NCBI GenBank assembly: GCA_022457155.1
Contig: JAJGOT010000211.1
Location: forward strand, 803,501-867,500
Reading direction: 5' to 3'
Length of the DNA: 64,000 bases
Origin: Cladopsammia gracilis
Taxonomy: Eukaryota > Cnidaria > Anthozoa > Scleractinia > Dendrophylliidae
Part shown: piece after piece, positions 11,728 through 20,626 of the stretch
Layout of the letters: each line of letters starts with the position of its first letter
Numbering within the stretch: position 1 is the first letter of the stretch
Notes under the pieces: generated by a model
The model's database searches: none
What the model was told of the DNA's origin: nothing
Seen by the model: only the letters and a program-made list of their open reading frames with translations
Translations under genes and position numbers: made by a program

Positions 11728-12249
11728 CAAGAGGCTCCTAGCAGCCTATACTCATGCGCATGCGTAAGTTAGTTTTATGATATATTTTAAACATGATAAG
11801 AAGATGTCCGACATGGCGAAGAGTACTCCTTTCATTCAGTCAGCGCTCCTGCAAACCACGTTGTTTACTATTGATTGTTTTGGAAATGAAGGCTGTACCA
11901 CAATGAAGGGAATGATTCTTCTAAGTGTTATATATACCAAACATGAACATTGCTAATGTAAGAAGGGTTGTAGGAGAGACTGTCGTGACACATGAGTAAC
12001 GCTCTTTCACCGGAAGTGAGAGTCACCGGAAGTCACTAAACAGGAAGTGTAGTGGCAAAGCTATGAACCGGAAGTGTACAATTTAAAATATGCGTGCATA
12101 AATTTGCATGCAAAATCGTGACACAAAAAATAAAAATAACAAGAAAAACGGAGCCGAAACCTTACCTCATGCCGCTACGCGCATAAGTAATAAGAATAAC
12201 AAGAAAAACGGAGCCGAAACCTTACCTCATGCCGCTTCGCGCATGAGTA
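11728..12249 (+). repeat. ETS/NRF1-site dispersed repeat, copy b with duplicated tail
   Basis: Direct neighbour of copy a with the same order of motifs. Its 3' end has a 60-bp tail (GGAGCCGAAACCTTACCTCA ... GCGCATGAGTA) present twice in tandem at 12130-12250. That tail is inverted with respect to its start, giving GCGCATGAG-type ends on both sides. Confidence 0.75.
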
Positions 12250-12664
12250 ATTAGCCATTTGCTCTGCCAGGGGATAAACAATGAATGAAAGAACAATTTT
12301 CGGAAGATCAGTTCTTTCTAACAGTGAAGTATCCTTGTAAAAATCATGTTTGAGAGCTAGATATGGCAGTTATGATATTTTTCTATTAGAAGTTTGGAAT
12401 GGTTGCTCCATATCTGACTTTTATTAGTTTTGTGAACTACTCAAACTGTTTACTTGTTACTAAAGCGACGAAAATAACTTAAATTCAAGTATATTAACTA
12501 CTGTTACACTGAAAAATGCATAAGCTCTGAAAAAAAATATCAGCATAATTAACAACTGGTTTGAAATCTTTTGAGTTTGAGTTGCTTGCCCCCTCAGAAA
12601 TCACGTGGTAAATTTGCATAATAATATAAAAACCAACATGGCGGCTATCGTGAATAAGGCGAAT

Positions 12665-12857
12665 AGGCCATTTCCGAGTTGCCTTTAGCCACTCTATGAA
12701 AGCGAGGCTAGGTGCGAAACCTTTCATATGAAAACGAGTTTTCATTCACATGCAAATAAAACGTATTTGAATGTGAATGAAAACTCATTTTCATATGAAA
12801 GGTTTCGCACCTAGCCTCGCTTTGATAGAGAGGCTAAAAGCAACTCGGAAATGGCCT
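12665..12857. mobile_element. Fold-back MITE, AGGCCATTTCCGAG type, flanked by AT
   Basis: The arms run from AGGCCATTTCCGAGTTGC inwards and pair over about 90 bp around a short AAATAAAACG loop. AT lies on both sides. Unit 2 at 32567-32575 shows the empty target with one AT. The ends resemble the MITE nested in unit 3 at 38664-38849. Confidence 0.82.
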
Positions 12858-13029
12858 ATTACTTTTCACACTCAATTGAAAACTGCTCTTATATGACACT
12901 CAAATTACATCATCTATGTGAACCCGCTTAGTTTAAGGCGGACCGGCCCCGTAATACGGACAGTTCCAGCGTAGTCCTTGGTTGTGCCTAAATCATACCG
13001 TCCAGAAGGACGTCGGACACCTTATTACT

Positions 13030-13395
13030 ATAAAAAGAAACAAAGAATGCACGATCACTGCAACTAACCGTTGAGAATGGCCGGATCTGGTTTCCAGACC
13101 TAGATCAGTATTAATACTTGAAGTGAAGCAAAAAAAACGGCAAACTGATCCTTACGGCAAAAAAAAAAACAGAAGCTGAAGCAAATAAAATAAAATTAAA
13201 GTAGAATATAATAGTGCCCAATATTTCGCTTTGCAAAACTTACTGAAATCAGTTGTAATCATTTATAGTGCTAGCCCCTGAAGAAGCTTTGTTTTGCAAA
13301 GCGAGATATTGGGCACTATTATATTCTACTTTTATTTTATTTGCTTCTGCTTCTATTTTTCTGTCGCAAGGATCAGTTTGCCGCTTTTTTTGCTT
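13030..13395. mobile_element. Penelope-like element remnant in inverted arrangement, 12-bp TSD
   Basis: Flanked by identical CACCTTATTACT (13018-13029 and 13396-13407). Unit 2 has one copy of this word at about 32728-32739, the empty site. The insert contains two opposed copies of one end: GCAAACTGATCC near 13140 and GGATCAGTTTGCCGC near 13370. Each leads to a GTGCCCAATATTTCGC word and a CCCCTGAAGAAGC hairpin like the end of the Penelope-like element at 18370. No protein is left. Tail-to-tail ends and a TSD of this size fit Penelope-like insertions. Confidence 0.7.
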
Positions 13396-13404
13396 CACCT
13401 TATT

Positions 13405-13830
13405 ACTCATGCGCGAAGCGGCATGAGGTAAGGTTTCGGCTCCTTTTTTCCTGTTATTTTTTGTGTCACGATTTTGCATGCAAATTTATGCACGCATACT
13501 TTAAATTGTGCACTTCCGTTTTAGTGACTTCCGGCTACCCTCACTTCCGGTAAAAGAGCGTCACTGAAGTATCACGACAGCGTCTCCTTCAACCCTACAT
13601 ACATTACTATGTTCACGTTTGGTATATATAAGACTTAGAAGAATCACTGGCTTCATTGTGGTACAGCCTTCATTTCTAAAACATTCAATAGTAAACAACG
13701 TGGTTTGCAGGAACGATGACTGAATGAAAGGAGTAACTCTTCTCCATGTTGGACATCTTCTTACGTTTAAAATATATCATAAAACTATCTTACGCATGCG
13801 CATGAGTAAAGGTTGCTTGGAGCCTCTTGT
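13405..13830 (-). repeat. ETS/NRF1-site dispersed repeat, copy c (inverted)
   Basis: Same family as at 11315 but in the opposite orientation: the GCATGAGGTAAGG tail first, TTTGCATGCAAA-like words, CACTTCCGG motifs, then the GCGCATGAG end and AGCCTCTTG. Copies a and b face copies c and d, so the pairs form a large inverted structure within the pogo-like element. Confidence 0.75.
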
Positions 13831-14199
13831 TATTTTTATTTTTTGTGTCACGATTTTGTATGCAAATTTTAACTTTACACTTCCGGTTTAGTGACTTCCG
13901 GCTACTCTCACTTCCGGCAAAACAGCGTCACTGAACTGTCACGGCAGCGTCCCACAACCCTTCTTGCATTACTAATGTTCGCGTCAGGTATATATAAGAC
14001 TAAGACGAATCATTGGCTTCATTGTGGTACAGCCTTCATTTACAAAACAATCAAAAGTAAACAACATGGTTTTCAGGAACGATGACTGAATAAAAAGAGT
14101 AACTCTTTTCCATGTCGGACATCTTCTTATCTTGTTTAAAATATATCACAAAACCTTTTTAAGCATGCGCATGAGTATAGGCTACTTAGAGCCTCTTGT
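13831..14199 (-). repeat. ETS/NRF1-site dispersed repeat, copy d (inverted)
   Basis: Follows copy c head to tail, with three CTTCCGG motifs in 60 bp and the AGCATGCGCATGAG end. Unit 2 carries the equivalent at 33654-34322, there interrupted by a MITE (33830-34119). Confidence 0.75.
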
Positions 14200-14432
14200 T
14201 GAGACATATAACGCAATGTCGACACTTTTCAAATTTTAAAGTTTAAAAAATAAAACCTAAAATTCCCACTCAGGATTGAACCTGTGACCTCAGCTAAGCT
14301 TAGGCTTACATAGCCTACCGTACCATTGTACCACCTAGCTTCTCGGGTTGCTTAGGCCTAAATTTAACTATATAAACTGCTACCCCCAACCTCAACTGAA
14401 AGCAACCAATTACTCCGTTATATAAGTCTCAA
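14199..14432 (-). mobile_element. TIR element containing a tRNA-like split promoter, copy 1
   Basis: Ends TTGAGAC ... and GTCTCAA are inverted. Inside on the minus strand are an A-box-like TAGGTGGTACAATGGTA and a B-box-like AGGTTCAATCC, the spacing of a tRNA-derived unit. The same element is at 34324-34536 (right end deleted) and at 53716-53982 (both ends intact). It is therefore a dispersed element and not a tRNA gene: no acceptor stem can be formed. Confidence 0.6.
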
Positions 14433-14515
14433 TAAGGTGTCCGACGTCCTTCTGGACGGTAAGATTTGGGCTTGACCGTGGTCCTTTCGGTGTCTGTATT
14501 AACGGGGGTCGACTG

Positions 14516-15215
14516 TATTTTAATAGGAAATTAGAGAATTTTGTTTGTGTCCGCCATTTTGCTGTAGAGCTCGACTGATGATTGTCTTCATTGAAGATTC
14601 CGTTTCAGGTCTCCAAAAACGGGTTGCGATATTCTTTTAATCACGGCAGTAATTAGATAAAACGCAACAGTAAATCCCATTTTTGCAAATTTCAAAACAA
14701 ATTTCTCTTTGTTAATGTAAACGAATTTGCTACAGTTTGATTTTTTCGTTAGATTGACTTCTGAAAAATGTAAACATTGATTTTTATCGTAGTGGACTTG
14801 GTTTCGGCAATCAAACTGAGATAAGTGTAAACAAAATAAAATACAAGCAATGAAACGTCACAAAAACATGTACATATTTGTCGATTCTATGTTTAAAAGG
14901 GAACTTGTTTATAGTGTTAAAAATAGATGCAATAAGACTTATATAATCATGGACCATTTAAAAAGAGTGTTGACTCGCTCCTAACTTGTACTATTGTGAG
15001 TATTTTTCGCAGTGATAAAATTATATTTTTCTCCTGGTATGATTTCGGTCAGAACACTGAGATGTTTTACAAAAACTATCACAAACTTTCCTGGAAAATG
15101 CTTATTCTTGTATTTTATCCATTTCTTAGTGTAAAATCTTCATGTTTCTTGCCAAAATCATACCATTCTATAATGCTCGATAATTTTTCATGAGTGTAAG
15201 TCATGTTGAGTCAGT
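14516..15215. other. Non-coding, unit 1-specific from about 14610
   Basis: AT-rich sequence without recognisable genes or repeats. From about 14610 to 17010 there is no counterpart in unit 2, where the flanks are joined directly near 34710. Confidence 0.4.
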
Positions 15216-15227
15216 TAATTTTCAGAT

Positions 15228-15577
15228 AGCCTCTTCCAGGCGTTTAGATTGTGGGGAGCAGCGAAAGCGGCGCGTGGCGCTATAGGGTCGGCGCAAGGAA
15301 AAACTGGGAGAGAGTTTCGCCTCTCTCTCCCCAGCCTCCCCTCGTTTTTTCTCTTGCGCCCAATTTTTCTTTCGCGCGCCACAAACGTAGGGGCGGTACG
15401 CAGCTCTTACAAGGTCTTCTCTGATTAGCTAAGAAAACAATAGAACAAACAACACAACAATGGCTAACAATAGACCCTAGACCTAAAAACAATAGAGCTG
15501 CGTGGTATACAGGTCCAATGAAATTTGAGGTTGTAAAGAGCTGCGTGGCTACTGCAAACTTAACGCCTGGAACAGGC
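15228..15577. mobile_element. TIR MITE (AGCCTSTTCCAGGCGTTTA ends) with 12-bp TSD
   Basis: The left end AGCCTCTTCCAGGCGTTTA and right end TAACGCCTGGAACAGGC are inverted. The word TAATTTTCAGAT flanks both sides (15216-15227, 15578-15589). The interior has GC-rich, purine-then-pyrimidine stretches (GAGAGAG ... CTCTCTCC) that form another hairpin. No coding capacity. Only part of the 12 bp may be the true TSD if the ends overlap it. Confidence 0.75.
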
Positions 15578-15589
15578 TAATTTTCAGAT

Positions 15590-15962
15590 GCAGATACGTT
15601 TCAATACTTCTAGTTATCAGGTGCTAGTCAATTCATGCTCTAGAACCATGACACATTTGTACTTTATTTTAAAAGACTCTGAAACTTGTGCACATATATG
15701 GAGTTCCTGAATAAATTTATGGAAAAGGTTGAAATTATTTTCTCTTGACTAAAGTTAAGGCGCGTTTTTTGTTTGTTCTTTTGCCACAATTCTGGAATGA
15801 GAATGGTTGGTACAGAACGTTCAGAATAATTCCGATAGTTGGATTTAAAAAACGCCTGATACCGAAATGGGGAGAAAACTAAAAATACGAAAAAAGCAAG
15901 TGACACACTCGAACACCTACCCTGCAGCCTGGTCAGTGCCTTACGCATGCGTACAGCCATAT
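15590..15962. other. Non-coding
   Basis: No gene recognised. Open frames here have no motif and no neighbour support. Confidence 0.35.
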
Positions 15963-16034
15963 CACCCGGGCATTGGCAGCCATGGACAGCTGTTTCGTCC
16001 TAGTTCGTACTCATCAGCATGGCATAGCCAGGCA
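15963..16034 (-). ncRNA. Type I hammerhead ribozyme
   Basis: Read on the minus strand, all conserved core parts of a hammerhead are in order: stem I strand GCCATG, CTGATGA (complement of 16011-16017), stem II GTAC-GAACTA-GGAC (three of four pairs), GAAA (complement of 15993-15996), a minimal stem III C-AGCT-G, then GTC and the second stem I strand CATGGC (six perfect pairs). Beyond an asymmetric internal loop, CCTGG pairs with CCGGG, plus two wobble pairs, to extend stem I, the place of the loop-loop contact in active type I ribozymes. Predicted cleavage lies between complement positions 15985 and 15984. Such ribozymes are known in metazoan retrozymes, SINE-like repeats and Penelope-like elements. 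The host element here is not clear, and one mismatch in stem II may weaken it. Confidence 0.8.
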
Positions 16035-16197
16035 GGGGTCTCACATAAGATCATCGACCCCGCCACTCTACTGCTAAGGCCGATGCAAGCATCCCTGTAA
16101 GGGCCAGCTCCACACGACACATGTGGTAGCTGTTGGCTGGGGACAGCACGGCCGTCCTCCCACAAGAAAACTAAGTTGGAAGGGCCTGCGAAACAAA

Positions 16198-16255
16198 AGA
16201 TGTCGGCAGGAGCCATAATCGGGGATGGTCCGTCCGTCTCCGATAATGGCTCCTG
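16198..16255. repeat. Stable hairpin upstream (in ribozyme sense) of the hammerhead
   Basis: GGAGCCATAATCGGGGA pairs with its near-complement TCTCCGATAATGGCTCC. It is followed on the right by a GTCGGCAG word also present left of the hairpin. It may be part of the same small element as the ribozyme. Confidence 0.5.
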
Positions 16256-16874
16256 ATCATGTCGGCAGACGAAGTTTCTTGTATGAAATAGAAGAAAAAG
16301 CTGCGTACTTTTTATAGAGCGTTATTAGCTGCAATGATTCATTATGCCCCCAGTTTTAGCCTGTTTTTTTCTGCGGCAGCGACGTTTTTTAACTTCCCGC
16401 GTTCGTGACATCCTCCGCCATCTTGGATTTCATTCAGAGCGTTTTGCCCATTCTGCTCCTGGTTTTGTTTCGCCTGAGCATTTCGAAAAAGTTAGTAAGA
16501 ATTTGAAAAGAAACCAACTTTGAAATTGGCAAACAAGTCGAAGGAAAATACGCTACGATTTTTCTTAGGCAATCATGTTAACCTTCTGACGTACAAGGGG
16601 GGGATGGATGCCAACCCCCGCCTCATTCCCCCCCCCTCTCCCCCCTTAAGGTTTTTCTCCGATTTTTTCACGACCGTTTACGATTAGCACATGCCGTCTT
16701 CAATAGCTGTTCGATTATCCATGAAATACATTTTGGTAAAGTTTGGCGACAACCGGTTGCTATGGTAACGAGATATGACATTATACGTTGCATGAGGTCA
16801 AGCCATTTTTGAATAAAAATGGGTGTTTTTTTATGAAAAACATATAAAATGCTACCGAAAGAATCAAAATGTTT

Positions 16875-17231
16875 ACAGCCGTGCTCCGTCACGCGTGACC
16901 AGTATTTTTGAAAATTTGAATGGAGTTTTCAAGTTTACGCGTCGGGTTTGTAAATTCATTTCGAAATTCGTAATTCCCGTGAGAATTTTACCGCATTTTC
17001 GGAAACAAATAGCAACAAAATATCATTTTATTTTATATGTTACATATCCGAACAATATTAGGTTTTTTATACGTGCAGCGAAGTTATTTTTCCGTTAACC
17101 CGTGACTTTCACAGTGTTTTCCCGAGATATATTTAAGGTTTCATTCAAATCTCGGACGTTACTGAAAGAAATATTCAAATATTCATTTTAGTCTTGTGGA
17201 CTACTGGTCACGCGTGACGGAGCATAGCTGT
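16875..17231. mobile_element. TIR element with GGTCACGCGTGACC-centred ends
   Basis: The left end (ACAGCCGTGCTCCGTCACGC) and right end (GCGTGACGGAGCATAGCTGT) are inverted over about 30 bp, each containing the palindrome GGTCACGCGTGACC or a close form. Only the right half exists in unit 2 (34710-34930). Confidence 0.65.
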
Positions 17232-17313
17232 AATTGTATGTTATTTTGCAACTCTAGCAAAAATTATTTGCAATTTCCGTATTTTTCCGATAAATTTGAA
17301 TTTTTAGTAAAAT

Positions 17314-17354
17314 CCAAGATGGCGGCCATCTTGGTGGCCATTTGGATGACGTCA
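17314..17354. promoter_or_regulatory. YY1-like palindrome next to a CRE
   Basis: CCAAGATGGCGGCCATCTTG is a palindrome built from two opposed AAGATGGCGGC (YY1 consensus) words. TGACGTCA, a perfect CRE, follows 13 bases later. The same arrangement is kept in unit 2 at 35013-35053. Binding is inferred from consensus only. Confidence 0.4.
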
Positions 17355-18199
17355 CGGACCCCTCCCCCCCCCCCCACCCCCCAACCAGCAGCGCAACAAC
17401 CCATAACATTTACCTTATCTTGTAGAGCACATCACAGGGTATCTATCAGGCGTAAAATATTTTCGAAATACTGCCACACCGTAAAAAACCTATCCGGGTG
17501 CGGGTGGCGGGGGGGTGCGTGTACGTATTAGCCTACATTACAGTAGGACAATGGTGGTTGATAGCTGAAATAAAAGCTACGTAAAAATTGATTTGAGAAG
17601 TGACATTGTGTAGACACTGAGTTGTAAAGAGCTGTTGAAACCAACTGAAGAGTGAAAGATAGATTCAACCACAAAACAAAACAAAACAAAATCTGCTTGA
17701 CTAAGTTCTGATCAATCGAGTGTTGGATAAGTCGCTGGTCTCCGCCAACGCTTTTCTAACATAAGTGGTCTGAAACCGAGATATGTGGTGAATCGAGTGG
17801 GAACTGAGAAATAAACAAAAACCATTTCGTTTGAATGTTCTTTTCCACTATAAAGAGAAAGTCACATTTTCAAAAAACATGTCCCCAAAACGTCGCCAAA
17901 TTTTACCAAACCACATTTTACCGGTAACACTTAATTTAGCCAATACTGCAGGAAACCTTTTTCTTGCATTTTTTTCAAGTGAGTTCGCATGCAACTCATG
18001 CGAGAATTTGTATGCATTCGCTGTTTGCCGTAGAACGCGACGCTTTTAAGAGATTACGGTGAAGATCTCTGAAGAGATTAAAACTAAAAAAAATTGAATT
18101 GCAAAGAATACTGAACGTTATACAAAAATCATCCTTGATATAAAAAATACAGTGACATTGATATACAGCGTGGGCATGCGCATCACTTACTGTGACTGA
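17355..18199. other. Non-coding, conserved in unit 2
   Basis: Poly-C stretch at 17361-17382, then DNA that unit 2 matches at 35060-36028. No coding frame is shared between the two copies. Confidence 0.4.
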
Positions 18200-18369
18200 T
18201 CTTTTAGCCCGGGGGGGGGGGGGGTACTCGGCAAATTTTTGGGTGGGGGTGTGCCGCTGGGACTCTGAGACCCTTTAACCTATACTGGACCATTTTAGCT
18301 GAATTTTGCAACCCTATTCAAGACTAAACACCGAAAAACTCTACCCTATCCTAGACCTATTCCAGACTG

Positions 18370-19288
18370 CCCACGGACAAACATCAATATCTCCTCAGAT
18401 CTTCCAGTCACCCGGAGCACACGAAGCGTGCTATTCCTTTCAGTCTCGCCTTACGATTACGACGCATTTGTTCTACTGACACTTATTTTGACAAGCGCTC
18501 TAATGAACTTATCGACCACTTGACAAAGCGAGGTTACAATCGAAACTTCCTTAAACATGAAGTCAACCGCGTGCGATCTATACCCCGTTGTGATGCCCTC
18601 AAACCTAAACAGCAAAACAAAACAACTGATCGTACACCTTTTGTTATTACCTTCAATCCAGCTCTTCCCAACACCTCGAAAATTGTGAAAAAACATCTTA
18701 ACATTCTCAACTCCTCTACCCGCTGTAAAGAAACGTTTCCTAATCCTCCTGTCCTAGCATACAGAAGAAACGCAAGTCTTCGTGATCTTCTAGTGAAAAC
18801 AAAGCTACCCGACAACTCTGACCCTGATGACCATAGAATACCACCTTCTCCGGGTATCCACAGATGCAATCATCCGCGCTGTCTAACCTGCCCTTTCTTA
18901 AAAGAAAACCAAGATAAATATACATTTTCCGCAACTAATGAAGAAAGACATATCAAGGAACGCATTTCCTGCAACTCTAGAAACCTTATTTATATGATCG
19001 AATGTAGAAAATGTCAAAAACAATACATCGGTGAGACTAAGCGCAGACTCAACGAACGCTTTGGAGAACATCGCCGCTCAGTGACTAAACCTCATTTACT
19101 ACAGACGCCTACTCCAATCTCACAACACTTCAACCAGCCAGGCCACTCACTCAATGATATCATACTCATTCCCATGGAGCTCATGAAAAACATAAGAGAC
19201 TGTCAGAAAGGCGCGTGAAGCTCATCTCATCGACAAAGCAAAAACACTAGAACCTTCGGGTATTAATAAACACGATGAACTGCACTAA
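18370..19288 (+). pseudogene. Penelope-like RT C-terminus plus GIY-YIG endonuclease, frameshifted
   Basis: Translation from 18370 gives PTDKHQYL, then ALRLRRICS, typical of the end of Penelope-like reverse transcriptases. It continues through a linker to the GIY-YIG-like endonuclease: a CNHPRCLTCPF cysteine motif, NLIYMIEC, then QYIGET with a following Arg and the ERFGEHR helix. The frame ends at 19218. Reading with one A fewer near 19206 continues in frame for 26 more codons to TAA at 19286-19288, so a single-base insertion has cut the last residues. It is an inactive copy; its family encodes the enzyme that nicks target DNA and primes reverse transcription. Confidence 0.85.
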
Positions 19289-19596
19289 TTATGTTATTTT
19301 ACAAAACTGCCTGTCATTATTTAGTCAACTATTATATTTGTCAGTTTATCATAGGACGCTTTTTTTATTTACCTGTCAATGTAGTAACCTATCATGTTTC
19401 TTGGTTCCATATTTTAAACTTTTAAAATTGTAACGATATTAACGTATATACTCATTTTTATTTTAGCCCCCGTCGAAGGTTTGTGTTTCAAACCGAAATA
19501 TCGGGCACAAAAATATATATCTTTTATTTTACTTTATTTTTCTTGAGTCAATCTTTTCTCGGCCGTACGGATCAGTTTGCCGTGTTATTTTACATT
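18370..19596 (+). mobile_element. 5'-truncated Penelope-like retroelement with 12-bp TSD
   Basis: Flanked by TATTCCAGACTG (18358-18369 and 19597-19608). It contains the end of the reverse transcriptase and a GIY-YIG endonuclease frame, then an AT-rich 3' region. Near 19465-19505 there is a stem with a GGTTTG/CAAACC hairpin followed by GAAAT, at the place where these elements carry hammerhead-like motifs. The catalytic part of the reverse transcriptase is absent. Confidence 0.88.
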
Positions 19597-19903
19597 TATT
19601 CCAGACTGGCTATTTTCCAGAAACTCGTTCACAATCATAGTCTAAGATGCCAGGGTCAGTAAAAATGCCGTAAACGGCCCGCCGTACCGTTTTATAAATT
19701 CCATTTGCCAGTAAAACTCGTCTAGACTAAATTCTTCACGCAACTGATCAGTTTTGCGGAAAATGATACCCTATTCTAGACCAAAAATCTCTGATTACTA
19801 TACCCTATCCCAGACTAAACTGCCTGAAAACCAAACCCTTCACAGCGGCACATACCTATATAGCTCATATATGGGAGTACCCCCCCCCCCCCGGGTCTTT
19901 TAG

Positions 19904-20460
19904 AAACACAGACCTGGCGCGTGTGTTTCTGAAAACTCCTGAAGACATTCGTTTGTTCATTCATTAAACAGATTGAAAAGCGATTTTATGTAAACAAAAC
20001 AAGACTTGCATTTTACAATCCTATCTTCACTCGCGTCGCCTTATGCAAATATGTTTTTGTATTTTTTGCAATTTTGATTTCCAAATCAGTTTTTCGGGCA
20101 ATTTTTGACAAGCAACAAGTGTATTTTATTCGGAAAGAAGTCGTACTAGTTATTCTAGACGGAGAAAAAGTTTTTTTTTGTGAACTTTTGTACGGTCTAA
20201 ATGTACTGTGCAGACGGTCGCGTAATACTGTTTTTGAGAATTGCTAAAATTGAAAAATAGCCCGGTCGTCAATCTTAATTCTTCTGATTCCGACCTTTCA
20301 TCATAGTTAAGCTTATCATCGGCTTTCTGTTCAAAGTGCGACGCTGTTAGGCTCAGCCTATCTATATAAATTAAAAAACCTATGCTCGTCATTTTTCATG
20401 GTCATGGCTAGCGGAATGTTTCGCTGGCGCGTTGTGTGCCCGCTGCCGGCCGCCCTACGC
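19904..20460. repeat. GC-rich dispersed repeat at the unit 1/2 junction
   Basis: Two parts: 20078-20370 (ends GGCTCAGCCTATCTATAT) and 20371-20460 (CATGGTCATGGCTAGCGGAA ... GCCCGCTGCCGGCCGCC). Both parts recur as ends of the longer element at 39642-41100 and in copies at 36134-36633 and 36640-37161. The last base borders the opsin-unit junction. Confidence 0.7.
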
Positions 20461-20626
20461 GTTGGCTTCACCAGTTAATGAAGTTGGAAAGGCATACCGT
20501 AGTGCCATGTGCCTTCAAACCCAATGTTCCTGTGGTTGATTCTCCCTTGATACATGCGAGCTCTTACATTTAGGAGTTTGTTGGCGAGTTTCTGCAGATA
20601 AACCGGTGCCGTTTGCCACATCTGCG

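Larger units (their letters stand above)
11073..12889. mobile_element. CCAAT-box TIR element, interrupted (unit 1)
   Basis: The left TIR AGAGCAGTTTTCAATTGAGT (11073) and right TIR ending ACTCAATTGAAAACTGCTCT (12889) match the uninterrupted copy at 55444-55726. Between the ends, the body carries several ATTGGT/ACCAAT words and then nested insertions: two ETS/NRF1 repeats (11315-12249) and a fold-back MITE (12665-12857). Unit 2 (31855-32600) lacks the two ETS repeats and the MITE, so these came after the unit split or were lost there. Confidence 0.7.
9014..14515. mobile_element. Composite non-autonomous pogo/Tigger-like TIR element, unit 1
   Basis: It begins CAGTGGAACCCGCTTTACGG and ends with the inverted form GTATTAACGGGGGTCGACTG followed by TA. 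CAGTGGAACCCC-type ends with TA targets are typical of pogo/Tigger-like DNA transposons. The sub-terminal sequence CCCGTTAATACGGACA has expanded into minisatellites (9026-9560, 10249-10812). The middle has taken up further insertions (11073-12889, 13030-13395, 13405-14199, 14199-14432). No transposase frame remains. Unit 2 has the same element at 30146-34606. In unit 3 both ends are deleted. The left TA is mutated to CA, so the exact left boundary is inferred. Confidence 0.6.
18208..19895. mobile_element. Poly-G-ended TIR element with 8-bp TSD, disrupted by a Penelope-like element
   Basis: It starts CCCGGGGGGGGGG and ends with the inverted CCCCCCCCCCGGG. It is flanked by TCTTTTAG on both sides (18200-18207 and 19896-19903). 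Unit 2 at 36018-36028 has the uninterrupted target. Outer parts (CTATTCTAGAC-type words) match the related element at 52934-53372 in opposite orientation. A Penelope-like element sits inside at 18370-19596. Confidence 0.82.
1..20460. repeat. Segmental duplication unit 1 (opsin copy 1 plus downstream flank; starts before the window)
   Basis: Unit 1 runs from opsin copy 1 to the junction at 20460/20461. It matches unit 2 nearly base for base over long stretches (for example 840-2500 against 21570-23400, and 4500-9000 against 23500-27700). The opsin parts align without a net indel: position 1 corresponds to 20751 and the start codon at 788 to 21538. Unit 1 alone has 2630-4490 and 14610-17010, which unit 2 lacks, and the nested insertion at 18208-19895. 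Its right end is the GC-rich repeat also found at the unit 2/3 junction. Confidence 0.9.

Noticed and set aside
15962..16216. 84-codon minus-strand frame over the hammerhead
   Set aside because: The conserved RNA motif explains the sequence. No protein family was recognised, and the stretch exists in only one unit.
18457..18934. Minus-strand frames across the Penelope-like element at 18370
   Set aside because: Shadows of the plus-strand retroelement frame.
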